From Kaistia hirudinis (GTDB lineage: Bacteria > Pseudomonadota > Alphaproteobacteria > Rhizobiales > Kaistiaceae): a DNA stretch of 64,000 bases. The position numbers and the translations under genes are program-made. The stretch is taken from positions 682,001 through 746,000 of the forward strand of contig NZ_JACIDS010000002.1 in assembly GCF_014196455.1 (NCBI RefSeq), given 5' to 3'. The notes under the pieces were generated by a model. It ran no database searches. It saw nothing but the letters and a program-made list of their open reading frames with translations, and was not told the origin of the DNA. This document shows, piece by piece, positions 25,510-35,303 of this stretch (the first letter of the stretch is position 1; the number at the start of each line of letters is the position of its first letter).

Positions 25510-26019
25510 TCAGGCGGAGCGGCCGAACAGGCGCCGCACCGCGCCGGCGATCTCGTCGGTGCGGATGCCGAGCAGGCGGTGCGCATGTTCGTCATCGGCG
25601 ATCGCGATCAGCTGCGCCCGCCGTTCCACCAGCATTTCGTCCATCCGGTCGAGCAGTTCCGGCGAGCGCACGAAGACGGATTCGAGCGCGACCTTGGTGA
25701 TCTCGACCGCCCGGCTCGGCTCGACCGCCGTCACGGTGGCGGAGCGGCGCGCGCCGGTCAGCAGCGACATCTCGCCCACGATGTCGCCGGGGCCGAGCAC
25801 CGCCACTTCGCGTGTCGCATGGCGCGTGCCGGCGACGGAGACCTCGAGCCGGCCCCAGAGGATCGCGACCATGAAGGTGCCGAAATCGCCCTCGCTCATC
25901 AGCACCGTGCCCGGCTCATAGTCCACGACATGGCAGCGCGCGGCGAGGTGGTCGAGCTCCTCCGGAGGCAGGACGTCGGCGAACAGGCTGATCTTGCCGA
26001 GCGTGGCGCGGACGTCCAT
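25510..26019 (-). CDS. Cyclic-nucleotide-binding domain protein without HTH
   Basis: A 169-residue protein made essentially of one cNMP-binding domain (about residues 5-125). The phosphate-binding cassette is readable as VGEMSLLTGARRSATV, with the Glu that binds ribose and the Arg that binds cyclic phosphate. The remaining 45 residues are helical and carry no helix-turn-helix, so this is not a CRP-type regulator itself. Start at 26019 is preceded by GGGAGGG. It is encoded beside a CHASE2 cyclase and is a plausible effector of that nucleotide. Its output is unknown. Confidence 0.85.
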   Translation of the reverse strand: MDVRATLGKISLFADVLPPEELDHLAARCHVVDYEPGTVLMSEGDFGTFMVAILWGRLEVSVAGTRHATREVAVLGPGDIVGEMSLLTGARRSATVTAVEPSRAVEITKVALESVFVRSPELLDRMDEMLVERRAQLIAIADDEHAHRLLGIRTDEIAGAVRRLFGRSA

Positions 26020-26078
26020 CGTACCCTCCCTGAGCCCGCGCATTCTTCGCTGCGGTGCGGCGCGGCGTCAAGCGGCGC

Positions 26079-27293
26079 TCAGCGGCTCCGGAATTCGATC
26101 GGCACGCGAATGGGGTAGGGCGACTTCGGCGGCGGCGGGAACGGCGCCGCACGCTGGACCGTGGCCAGCGCGGCCCTGTCGACATCGCCATTGCCGGAGC
26201 TTGCGACCAGGCGGAGGGCGCTGATCGCGCCGCCCGCGCCGATGACGAAGGCGACATGCGCCGTGCCGCGCGCGTCGCTGTCGTCGATCGCGCGGCGCGC
26301 CCGGCGCAGCTTGGCGGCGACGCGGGCCGCATAGCCGGCCTTGAAGGCGTTGCCGCGTCCGGCTTCCGTGCTGCGGCCGCGTCCGGGATCCGTCGCCTCG
26401 CTGTCGGCATCGGCTTCCTCGCCGCCCTTGGTGTCGGCGAGCTCGCCGCTGCCACGCGGCGGCGTGACCGGCTTCTCGGCCTTGCGCGGCAGCAGGGCGG
26501 TGCGGACCTTGGCGGCCCGCCGCTCCGGCTTCGCTTCGGGCTTCACCGCGGGCCTCGGCTCCGGCTTCGGCGCCTCGGCAATCTCCGGGATCTCCTCGCG
26601 CACCGGCTCGATGGCCTCGATCGGGGTTACCGGTGTCACCGCCGCGACCTCGCGCGGCGCCTCGACCGGCTGGACCGGCTCGGCCGGCGCAATCTCCGAC
26701 GCGACCGCCTCGGTGGGCGCGACGGAGGCCGTCTCGATGGTCGCCACCGCCGGCGCCGCCGCGACCGGCTCGCTCTCGGGAACGACCGCCGCGGCTGCCG
26801 CGAGGTCCGACTCGACCGCGGCTGCGGCGGTCTCTTCCAGCGGCGTGACGGACGCGACTTCGTTTTGCGACGGCGCGTCAACGGGATCGGCCGGCGCCGT
26901 CGCTGAAATCTCCTGCGGCGCGGCCTGCTGCGGCTCGATCTCCTGCGGCGCCGTGGCGGCGAGCGGGGCGGGCTCCACGACGGACGGTGCCGGCGGGGTG
27001 ATCTCCGTCGGCTGCAGCGCCGCGACCTCGGTGGTCTCGATGGCCTGCGCCGCCTCGGTCGTCGTCGTCTCGGCCTGCGTCACCGGCTGGACCGAGGCCA
27101 TCTCGGTCGCCTCGGTCAGCGTCTCGACCGGCATGTCGATGCCGATTACCGCGTCGACCGAGCCGACGACCTTGCTGCCGGCGCCGCTGCCGGCCTCTTC
27201 CATCGTGGTGTCGGTCGGCGTCAGCGCCATCACCAGCCCGGCATGGGCGACGAGGGAGAGCGCGATCGCGACGATCCAGCGGCGACGCAGCAT
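26079..27293 (-). CDS. tonB: TonB-family energy transducer
   Basis: A 404-residue TonB-like protein. The N-terminal anchor (RRRWIVAIALSLVAHAGLVMAL) has the His typical of TonB transmembrane helices. A very long periplasmic spacer rich in Ala, Glu, Pro, Thr and Val replaces the usual Pro-Lys repeats (residues 40-300). The C-terminal TonB domain has YAARVAAKLRRAR, GTAHVAFVI and a VQRAAPFPPPP end. It couples the proton gradient through ExbBD to outer-membrane receptors for iron or heme; no exbB, exbD or receptor gene is in the window. It lies 18 bases after a small periplasmic protein gene and behind an iron-responsive operator, next to rirA. Confidence 0.82.
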   Translation of the reverse strand: MLRRRWIVAIALSLVAHAGLVMALTPTDTTMEEAGSGAGSKVVGSVDAVIGIDMPVETLTEATEMASVQPVTQAETTTTEAAQAIETTEVAALQPTEITPPAPSVVEPAPLAATAPQEIEPQQAAPQEISATAPADPVDAPSQNEVASVTPLEETAAAAVESDLAAAAAVVPESEPVAAAPAVATIETASVAPTEAVASEIAPAEPVQPVEAPREVAAVTPVTPIEAIEPVREEIPEIAEAPKPEPRPAVKPEAKPERRAAKVRTALLPRKAEKPVTPPRGSGELADTKGGEEADADSEATDPGRGRSTEAGRGNAFKAGYAARVAAKLRRARRAIDDSDARGTAHVAFVIGAGGAISALRLVASSGNGDVDRAALATVQRAAPFPPPPKSPYPIRVPIEFRSR

Positions 27294-27311
27294 GGCGGCC
27301 CGGGCCTCGTT

Positions 27312-27773
27312 CTAGTTTTCGAAGCCGATGGCGGTGCGGCTGCTCGCCTTGATGCGGTCGCTGCACAGCGGCGGCGTCAGGCCGGCGCCGGCGCATTCCT
27401 TGACGTCGTTCAGCAGCACCCGCCCGATATCAGCGCAACCCGTCTCGGGAATGTCGAACTGGCGCACGCGATCCTTGCCGGCGGGCACCTTGCCGCTGCG
27501 CACGACCACGAAACGCTCGACGCGGCCATCCTTGTCGAACAGCACGAGTTCGAGCGCCATGTCGTCGATCGCGGCGCTCTGGCCGTTGGCGATGACGAAG
27601 GAGAGGCGGCAGGCCTTGGCATTGGCCGAGGCGTCATTGAGCTCGAGCGCGATCGAATCCGCGGCCGTCTCGCCATAGGCGGGCAGGGCGGCGACGAGCG
27701 CGCCGAACGCGATCAGGGAGCCGGCCGCGCGGGCGCGCCAGCGGGAAAACCGACTGCCGATTTCGATCGACAT
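27312..27773 (-). CDS. Secreted protein encoded upstream of tonB
   Basis: A 153-residue protein with an N-terminal signal segment (about 10-35, Arg-rich start then a hydrophobic core ending AYG). The mature part starts ETAADSIALELND and carries four cysteines (ACRLSF, TGCADIG, KECAG, PLCSD), probably as two disulfides. I do not recognise the family, but small periplasmic proteins of this kind often precede TonB genes in Hyphomicrobiales. Start at 27773 is preceded by CGAGG. It is the first gene of the tonB unit, directly downstream of the TGA-N9-TCA iron box, so iron-regulated expression is expected. A role with TonB is inferred from position. Confidence 0.7.
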   Translation of the reverse strand: MSIEIGSRFSRWRARAAGSLIAFGALVAALPAYGETAADSIALELNDASANAKACRLSFVIANGQSAAIDDMALELVLFDKDGRVERFVVVRSGKVPAGKDRVRQFDIPETGCADIGRVLLNDVKECAGAGLTPPLCSDRIKASSRTAIGFEN

Positions 27774-27835
27774 GTTCAACCTCGTTGCGAAGGGGACCGC
27801 GCGACAACGCTGCCGCCCCAGCAACTAGGAAAACA

Positions 27836-27850
27836 TGAGTATGAAAGTCA
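27836..27850 (-). promoter_or_regulatory. Iron-responsive operator (RirA box)
   Basis: TGA (27836-27838), nine bases, TCA (27848-27850). This is the TGA-N9-TCA iron-responsive operator known for RirA in rhizobia. On the minus strand it overlaps TTGACT, a good -35 element, in front of the tonB pair. The surrounding run is strikingly AT-rich for this genome. The rirA gene itself ends 21 bases away, which strengthens the call. Confidence 0.6.
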
Positions 27851-27870
27851 ATATATAATCGTCGAACCGG

Positions 27871-28356
27871 TCAGGCGTTCGGCGTCATCGAGGCCGCGAG
27901 CATGGGGTGCAGCCCCTCGCCGCCGCCGATCTCCAGCAGGCCGCGCAGCTGGTTGCGGTCGGAGGAGACGTCCGCGATCGTGTAGCTGTCGAGCACCGCG
28001 AAAAAGGCCTTGAGCGCCTCGGCGAGGACGCGGTTCACGCCGCAGGAATCGACCAGCGGGCAGTCGCGATTGGTCGTGTCGAAGCAGTCCGTCAGGAAGA
28101 AATTGCTCTCCGTCGCGCGCACCACCGCGCCGACCGTGATCTCGTCAGCCGGCTTCGCCAGGCGGATGCCGCCGTTCCGGCCGCGGATCGTCTCGATGAA
28201 CCCGGCCTCGACGAGCACATGCATGATCTTGAAGAGATGCAGCTCGGAGATTCCGTAGGTCGCGGCGATGTCGCGGATGCGGCTCGTGCCCCCCTTGTTG
28301 GCCTGGCAATAGAGGAGCACGCGGATCGAATAACTGGTCTGCTGGGTCAAGCGCAT
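27871..28356 (-). CDS. rirA: Iron-responsive Rrf2-family repressor RirA
   Basis: A 161-residue Rrf2 regulator. The winged HTH is at residues 1-60 (MRLTQQTSYSIRVLLYC, IAATYGISELHLFKI, IRGRNGGIRLAKP). The iron-sulfur cluster cysteines are C91, C99 and C105 in DCF..DCPLVDSCG, exactly the RirA positions and spacing, unlike IscR. RirA holds a cluster when iron is plentiful and represses uptake genes through TGA-N9-TCA boxes; one such box precedes the adjacent tonB unit. GAGGGAT lies upstream of the ATG. Confidence 0.9.
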   Translation of the reverse strand: MRLTQQTSYSIRVLLYCQANKGGTSRIRDIAATYGISELHLFKIMHVLVEAGFIETIRGRNGGIRLAKPADEITVGAVVRATESNFFLTDCFDTTNRDCPLVDSCGVNRVLAEALKAFFAVLDSYTIADVSSDRNQLRGLLEIGGGEGLHPMLAASMTPNA

Positions 28357-28521
28357 ATGGCATCCCTCGCTTCATTCGCGGCCGGCGAAAACGCAACCGG
28401 GCGGGCGCGCGCAGGCGCCGGCCGTTAATCCTTCTCTTTAAAGTCTTCTTTTGCCGCTTTCAACGGTCGCGGTGCCGCCGGGCAAGGCGCAGGGCGGGCT
28501 CCCGTGGGAGGGCCGGAAATG

Positions 28522-28556
28522 AAAAAGGCCCGGGAAGCGGTGCTTCCCGGGCCTTT
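28522..28556 (-). terminator. Intrinsic terminator of the UgpC-type ATPase gene
   Basis: A perfect 15-bp stem (28524-28538 with 28542-28556) around loop GGT. On the minus strand it ends in a run of five T (28526-28522). It lies 20 bases after the ATPase stop and separates it from rirA. Confidence 0.9.
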
Positions 28557-28576
28557 CGAGAGGGACGCTGCCTGCG

Positions 28577-29671
<1,095 letters not shown>

Positions 29672-29882
29672 ATATTTGCCTCCAACAAGCAATCCCCGAC
29701 TGCGCTTGCGCGCGCCGGTCAAAACGGAACCCATCGGGGCGATACCGTCCACGATCCCGCTGCCGGAGTAAAGTCCTGATTTGAGGCTTGCCACAATCCG
29801 CGCCACGGCCGCGGATCGCCGGCCGGATCGGTAGGAGCCGGGGTGCGGCTGCGTTATGGTCGGCCCCCTGGAGGAGTGGACG

Positions 29883-30782
29883 ATGAGCGCCGAGTTCCTG
29901 GTCGATCCGGACCATCCGACGCCCGCGGGCAGCGATTTCAATGTCGGCGACGTCTGGAAGGTCCGCCTCATGCGCTCGGCGCATGTGCACAGCCATGTCG
30001 AGCTGAATCTCCTGATCGACGGCGCGATGACCTACCTCTTCAACGGGCGGACCGTGACGCTCGCCAAGGGCGATCTGGCGCTGTTCTGGGCCGCGATCCC
30101 GCACCGTGTCATCGAGGTGGCCGAGCCGACCTATTTCATCTGCATCGACCTGCCGGTGGAGATGTTCCTCGCCATGCCGGGCTGCGAGCCGCTGAAGACG
30201 CCGATCCTGCAGGGCGGCGTGCTGGTCACGAATCATCTGCGCGCCTTCGACGAGCCGATGTTCAAGAGCTGGCATGCCGACATGGCCTCGGGGAACGAGG
30301 CGGTGCACGGGATCGTGCGCGACGAACTCGCGCTGCGCCTTCGCCGCATCGTCGTCGATGGCTGGCGCGACCTGACCTCGGACGAGGAGGAGCGCCGGGC
30401 GCTGGAGCGCTATCCCCGCTCCGGCGAGCACCAGCGCGACCGCGCGCATCGCATGGCCCGCTTCATCGCCGAGCACGCGATCGAGCCGATCACCGTCGCC
30501 GATATCGCCGGCTCGGTCGGCCTGCATCCGAACTATGCCATGACGCTGTTCCGCAAGACGCTCGGTATGACGATCAACGAATATGTGACGCGCCAGCGGC
30601 TGATGCTCGCCCATGGCCGCCTGCTTGCCAGCGACCGCGACATTGCGGAGATCGCCTTCGAGGCCGGCTTCGGTTCGCTCAGCCGTTTCTACGAGGCGTT
30701 CAAGGAGCGCTATGGCTGCACGCCGCGCGACATGCGGCGCAATTTCGAGCAGACCCGGGAAGCGACGGCGCCCGGCGCCTGA
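29883..30782 (+). CDS. AraC-family transcriptional regulator
   Basis: A 299-residue regulator. An N-terminal cupin-like effector domain ([31 protein letters not shown]) precedes a C-terminal double HTH ([24 protein letters not shown] onward, closing with [23 protein letters not shown]). The effector-domain wording resembles regulators of melibiose or glycoside use. Start at 29883 is preceded by GGAGGAG. It is divergent from the orphan sugar ATPase, which is its likeliest target, and lies just before the RND operon. Confidence 0.85.
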   Translation: MSAEFLVDPDHPTPAGSDFNVGDVWKVRLMRSAHVHSHVELNLLIDGAMTYLFNGRTVTLAKGDLALFWAAIPHRVIEVAEPTYFICIDLPVEMFLAMPGCEPLKTPILQGGVLVTNHLRAFDEPMFKSWHADMASGNEAVHGIVRDELALRLRRIVVDGWRDLTSDEEERRALERYPRSGEHQRDRAHRMARFIAEHAIEPITVADIAGSVGLHPNYAMTLFRKTLGMTINEYVTRQRLMLAHGRLLASDRDIAEIAFEAGFGSLSRFYEAFKERYGCTPRDMRRNFEQTREATAPGA

Positions 30783-30873
30783 GGGGTGACGGCAGTCGGA
30801 GATTTCGCCCCGGCGCGACGGAAACGCCGCGCGGGGACGTTACAAGGCTGTCGTGCATCAACCGGGACACTTC

Positions 30874-32031
30874 ATGTCAGTCGGCAAGCAGCTCTTCCTT
30901 TCGCTTCTCGTCATCCTGCTCGCAGGCGCGGGCTGGTACGTCTTCGAGCATCGCGCGAGCCTGTTCGGCGGCGAGGGCGCTGTGACGGCTGCGGCGCCCG
31001 GCGCGGCTGGCGGTGGCGGCGGGCAGCGGGGGCAGGGCGGCTTCGGACCGACGCCGGTGGTGACCGATGTGGTGGCGAGCGACGTGTCGTCGGAGTCCGT
31101 GCGCGCCGTCGGAACCGTGCTCGCCCCGCGCTCCGTGAATGTCTATCCGCAGGTGACGGCGATCGTCACCGAACTGCTGTTCAAGGCGGGCGACCAGGTC
31201 GCCAAGGATCAGCCGCTAGTGCGCCTCGACGATTCCGACCAGAAGGTGGCGCTCGATCTCGCCGACGTGGCGCTCGCCGACGCGAAGAAGGCGCTGGAGC
31301 GCTCGCAGAAACTGGCGTCGACCAACAACATCACCCAGACGGCGCTGCAGGACGCCCAGTCGGCCGAGCGTAAGGCCGAGATCGCCGTACTTGGCGCGCA
31401 GATCGCGCTCGACCGCCGCACGATCAACGCCCCCTTCGCGGGTGTCGTCGGCATCAGCGATATTTCTGAGGGCGACCTCGTGACGCCGTCGACCGTGGTC
31501 GCGACGGTCGATGATCTGACGACGCTCAAAGTGTCCTTCCTCGTGCCGGAGCGCTATGCCGCGCGGATCGCGATCGGCCAGGCGATCACGGCGACGGCCG
31601 ACAGCCGTCCCGACGCCGCCATCAGCGGCGCGGTCTCCGCCATCGATTCCCGCGTCGATCAGGCCGCGCGCACGCTCAAGGTCGAGGCGACGCTGGACGC
31701 GGCGAGCGCAACGGCCGCCGGCGTTCGGCCGGGCATGTCGATCAAGGTGACGCTGCCCTTTCCCGGCCAGGAGCAGCTCGCCGTCTCCGCGCTCGCCATC
31801 CAGTGGGACCGAAACGGCTCCTATGTCTGGCGCGTGGACGGCGACGGCGTGAAGCGCGCCGCGATCGAGGTGCTGGAGCGGCAGAGCGGGCGCGTGCTGG
31901 TGGCGAGCGCTGATCTGAAGCGGGGTGACAAGGTCGTCGTCGAAGGGTTGCAGCGCCTCCGCGACGGCGCTCGGATCGCCGAGCTCAACGCCCAGCCGGC
32001 GGCTGATGCCGCCGCCGCGAAGGGAGGCTGA
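30874..32031 (+). CDS. RND efflux periplasmic adaptor (membrane fusion protein)
   Basis: A 385-residue adaptor. An N-terminal uncleaved-type anchor (about 6-22) is followed by a Gly-rich stretch. The lipoyl halves come next (VYPQVTAIVTELLFKAGDQV and INAPFAGVVGISDISEGDLV), separated by a short helical hairpin, then beta-barrel and membrane-proximal domains. It lacks a lipobox Cys. The protein bridges the inner-membrane pump to an outer-membrane channel, which is not encoded here. ATG 30874 is favoured by GGGA upstream; GTG 30853 is possible. Three bases separate it from the pump gene. Confidence 0.9.
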   Translation: MSVGKQLFLSLLVILLAGAGWYVFEHRASLFGGEGAVTAAAPGAAGGGGGQRGQGGFGPTPVVTDVVASDVSSESVRAVGTVLAPRSVNVYPQVTAIVTELLFKAGDQVAKDQPLVRLDDSDQKVALDLADVALADAKKALERSQKLASTNNITQTALQDAQSAERKAEIAVLGAQIALDRRTINAPFAGVVGISDISEGDLVTPSTVVATVDDLTTLKVSFLVPERYAARIAIGQAITATADSRPDAAISGAVSAIDSRVDQAARTLKVEATLDAASATAAGVRPGMSIKVTLPFPGQEQLAVSALAIQWDRNGSYVWRVDGDGVKRAAIEVLERQSGRVLVASADLKRGDKVVVEGLQRLRDGARIAELNAQPAADAAAAKGG

Positions 32032-32034
32032 CGC

Positions 32035-35000
32035 ATGAGCGCCGCCGAGCCTCCGAAGAACGCCGGACAGGACGTCCACCATCTCGAACACGATCCGGTG
32101 CCGCGCAACGCCGCGGAGCTGTCCGGCATCTCGGCGCTTTCGGTCAAGCGGCCGGTGCTTGCGATCGTGGCGAACCTGCTCATCGTCGTGGCGGGCCTCG
32201 CGGCGTTCTCCGCCGTCGAGGTGCGCGAGCTTCCCAATATCGACCAGCCGGTCGTGACGATCACCACGACCTATACCGGCGCCTCGCCGGACACGATGGA
32301 CAAGGAAGTCACCTCCATCATCGAGAATGCCGCGGCCGGCGTCTCGGGCTGGACCGACATCCAGTCGCAATCGACCAGCGGGCGCAGCCGCGTCACCGTC
32401 CAGTTCTCCGATTCGACCGACATCAACGTCGCGGCGAATGATCTGCGCGATGCGGTCGGCAACGCCCAGCGCAACCTGCCCGAGGATGCCGATCCGCCCA
32501 CCATCGCCAAGGCCGACACCAATGGCGACGCGATCATGCGCCTCGCGGTCACGTCCTCGTCGCAGAAGATCGAGGACCTGACGCAGATCGTGAACGACGT
32601 GATCGTCGATCGCCTCAAATCGGTCCCCGGCGTCGCCGATGTGCAGGTCAATGGCGACCGCGCGCCGATGATCTCGATCTATATCGATCCGATGCGCCTC
32701 GCCGCCTATGGCCTGACGGTCGCGGATCTGAAGACGGCGCTCGCCACCGTCGCGCTCGACGTGCCGGCCGGCAATCTGAACGACGCGAACCGCAACATGT
32801 TCGTGCGTGCCGATGCGAGCGTGAAGGGCGCCGACGACGTCAAGGCGATCCGCATCAAGGGCGACACCCGCGTCGGCGACGTCGCCGATGTCGTGTTCGG
32901 GCCGGCGGCGAAATCCTCGCAGCTGCAGGTCAACGGGCGCACCGGCGTCGGCCTCGCCATCGTCCGCCAGGCGAGCTCGAACACGCTGGCGATCTCGGAA
33001 GCCGTGCGCGCCGCGGTCACGGAACTCGAGGCGAACCTGCCCAAGGACGTGTCGATCCGCGTCACATCTGATGATGCGAACTTCATCGCCGGCTCCTTCG
33101 AGGAGGTCGAGCGCAGCCTTGTGCTGGCGATCCTCATCGTGATCGCGATCATCTATCTGTTCCTGCGCTCCTTCCGCGCGACGCTGATCCCCGCCGTCAC
33201 CGTGCCGGTCTCGCTCCTCGGCACGATCGCGGCGATGTATCTGATGGGCTTCTCGCTCAACATACTGACGCTGCTGGCGCTGGTGCTGGCGACCGGCCTC
33301 GTCGTCGACGACGCGATCGTGGTGCTCGAAAACATCGCCCGCCGCCGGCATGAGGGCATGGGCCAGCGCGCCGCCGCCGTGCTCGGCGCGCGGCAGGTGT
33401 TCTTCGCCGTGCTCTCGACGACGGCGACGCTCGCCGCGGTCTTCATCCCGATCTCCTTCTTCAAGGGCACCGCCGGCCGGCTGTTCTCCGAATTCGGCTT
33501 CGTGCTCGCCTTCTCGGTGGCGCTTTCGGCCTTCGTGGCGTTGACGCTGGTGCCAATGATGGCCTCGCGCTTCCTGACCGCGCGCGACATCGAGGCGGAA
33601 TCGGGCGAGGGGAAGTCCAACATTTTCTTCCGCGCCATCAATGCGGTCGGCAGCGGCGGCCAGCGGCTCTATGAGAAGCTGCTCGACGCGGCGCTGGCGG
33701 CGCCTGCTGTCGTCATCGTGGCGAGCCTCCTTTTCGCCGGCGGCGCGGTGCTGGCCTATGAACTGCTGCCGCAGCAATTGACGCCGCAGGAAGATCGCGG
33801 CGCGGTGATCATCTCGCTGTCCACGCCGCAGGGCTCGACGGTCGACTATACGCAAGGCCAGATGGCGCTCGTCACGCAGGCCGTGCAGCCGCTGCTCAAG
33901 TCCGGCGAGGCGACCAACGTCTTCTCGGTGTCGGGCAATTTCGGCAGCGCCAATTCCGGCTTCATGTTCGTGACGCTGGCGCCCTGGGGCGAACGCGCAC
34001 GCAGCCAGCAGGCGATCTCGGCTGAACTCGCCGCCAAGGTCCGCGCCATTCCGGGCGCCGTCGTCAGCCTCCGCCAGCCGAACAGCCTTGGCATTCGCGG
34101 CGGCGGCCAGGGCCTGACCTTCGCCGTCACCGGCACGGATTACGACACCATCGCCAAGGCCGCGACGGATCTCATCGGCACGCTGTCCGCCGATCCGGCC
34201 TTCTCCAGCGTCCAGCTCAATTACGACCTCAACCAGCCGCAGCTCTCGGTGAACATCGACCGCGACCGCGCGGCCGATCTCGGCGTCTCCGTCGCCGATA
34301 TCGGCACGATCGTCTCGACGCTGCTTGCCGGCGCCGACATGGGCGATTTCTATATCGGCGACGACAAGATCAACATCCGCGCCCGCGCGCCGGACGGCAT
34401 GATCGTGACGCCGAACGACCTCGAGAATGTCCAGGTCCGCACCGCCGGCGGCGTGATGGTGCCGCTGTCGGCCGTGGTCACGGTCTCGGAAGGCTCGACC
34501 TCGCCGACGCTGGCGCGCCAGTCGCAGCGCCGTGCGGTGCCGATCACGGCGACGCTCGCTCCCGGCGTCGATCTCGGCTCCGCGATCGGCATCCTCGATC
34601 GCGTCGCGGCGGAGCGCCTGCCGGCCGGGCTCGGCATCGTCTATACCGGCGAGGCGGCGACGCTGAACGAGACGTCGAGCGGCGTGCTCGTCACCTTCGG
34701 CTTCGCCGTCATCATCATCCTGCTCGTGCTGGCGGCGCAGTTCGAAAGCTTCGTCTCGGCCGCGATCCTGTTCACGACCGTGCCCTTCGGCGTGGCGTCG
34801 GGCATCTATGCGATCCTGCTCTCCGGTGGCTCGCTGAACATCTACACGCAGATCGGCCTCGTCATGCTGGTCGGGCTGATGGCGAAGAACGGCATCCTCA
34901 TCGTCGAATTCGCCAACCAGCTCCGTGACGAGGGCCTCTCGGTGCGCGATGCGATCCGCGATGCCTGCCGCATCCGCCTGCGCCCGGTGCTGATGACGAT

Positions 35001-35295
35001 GATCGCGACGGTGCTCGGCGGCCTGCCGCTGATCCTGATCGGCGGCGCCGGATCCGAGGCGCGCGCTGCGCTCGGCTGGATCATGGTCGGCGGCCTCGGC
35101 TTCTCGGCGCTGGCGACGCTCTTTCTGACGCCGGTCTCGTTCCTCCTGCTCGCCGGCTTCTCGAAGCCGCGCGCCGCCGAGGAGCAGCGCCTCGCTCAGG
35201 AACTTGCCGAAGTCGCGACGCTCGCCCGGCGCGACGCGGCTCCGGCCGGGGAACCGCCGCAGAAGCAGCAGCCGCTGCCGATCGCGGCGGAATAG
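32035..35295 (+). CDS. RND efflux pump permease (HAE1-type)
   Basis: A 1086-residue proton-driven RND transporter with twelve membrane helices and two large periplasmic loops. The helix-4 proton relay is present as LATGLVVDDAIVVLENIARR, with the paired Asp. The Lys of the partner helix falls in GLMAKNGILIVEFANQ. Early SVKRPVLAIVANLLIVV and RELPNIDQPVVTITTTYTGA are typical of the HAE1 multidrug/hydrophobe family rather than metal-type HME pumps. Second gene of a five-gene operon that continues into an ECF sigma factor. The substrate is unknown; the family exports drugs, dyes, detergents or flavonoids. Confidence 0.93.
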   Translation: MSAAEPPKNAGQDVHHLEHDPVPRNAAELSGISALSVKRPVLAIVANLLIVVAGLAAFSAVEVRELPNIDQPVVTITTTYTGASPDTMDKEVTSIIENAAAGVSGWTDIQSQSTSGRSRVTVQFSDSTDINVAANDLRDAVGNAQRNLPEDADPPTIAKADTNGDAIMRLAVTSSSQKIEDLTQIVNDVIVDRLKSVPGVADVQVNGDRAPMISIYIDPMRLAAYGLTVADLKTALATVALDVPAGNLNDANRNMFVRADASVKGADDVKAIRIKGDTRVGDVADVVFGPAAKSSQLQVNGRTGVGLAIVRQASSNTLAISEAVRAAVTELEANLPKDVSIRVTSDDANFIAGSFEEVERSLVLAILIVIAIIYLFLRSFRATLIPAVTVPVSLLGTIAAMYLMGFSLNILTLLALVLATGLVVDDAIVVLENIARRRHEGMGQRAAAVLGARQVFFAVLSTTATLAAVFIPISFFKGTAGRLFSEFGFVLAFSVALSAFVALTLVPMMASRFLTARDIEAESGEGKSNIFFRAINAVGSGGQRLYEKLLDAALAAPAVVIVASLLFAGGAVLAYELLPQQLTPQEDRGAVIISLSTPQGSTVDYTQGQMALVTQAVQPLLKSGEATNVFSVSGNFGSANSGFMFVTLAPWGERARSQQAISAELAAKVRAIPGAVVSLRQPNSLGIRGGGQGLTFAVTGTDYDTIAKAATDLIGTLSADPAFSSVQLNYDLNQPQLSVNIDRDRAADLGVSVADIGTIVSTLLAGADMGDFYIGDDKINIRARAPDGMIVTPNDLENVQVRTAGGVMVPLSAVVTVSEGSTSPTLARQSQRRAVPITATLAPGVDLGSAIGILDRVAAERLPAGLGIVYTGEAATLNETSSGVLVTFGFAVIIILLVLAAQFESFVSAAILFTTVPFGVASGIYAILLSGGSLNIYTQIGLVMLVGLMAKNGILIVEFANQLRDEGLSVRDAIRDACRIRLRPVLMTMIATVLGGLPLILIGGAGSEARAALGWIMVGGLGFSALATLFLTPVSFLLLAGFSKPRAAEEQRLAQELAEVATLARRDAAPAGEPPQKQQPLPIAAE

Positions 35296-35303
35296 GGGGC
35301 GCG

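Noticed and set aside
30820-30841. ECF-type promoter GGAAAC ... CGTT before the RND operon
   Set aside because: Spacing between elements is only about 12 bases, shorter than the usual 15-17, so autoregulation by the operon's sigma factor is not supported by this site.
31216-33855. An 879-codon open frame antisense to the RND adaptor and pump
   Set aside because: Same biased composition and no ribosome site; the plus-strand genes are unambiguous.
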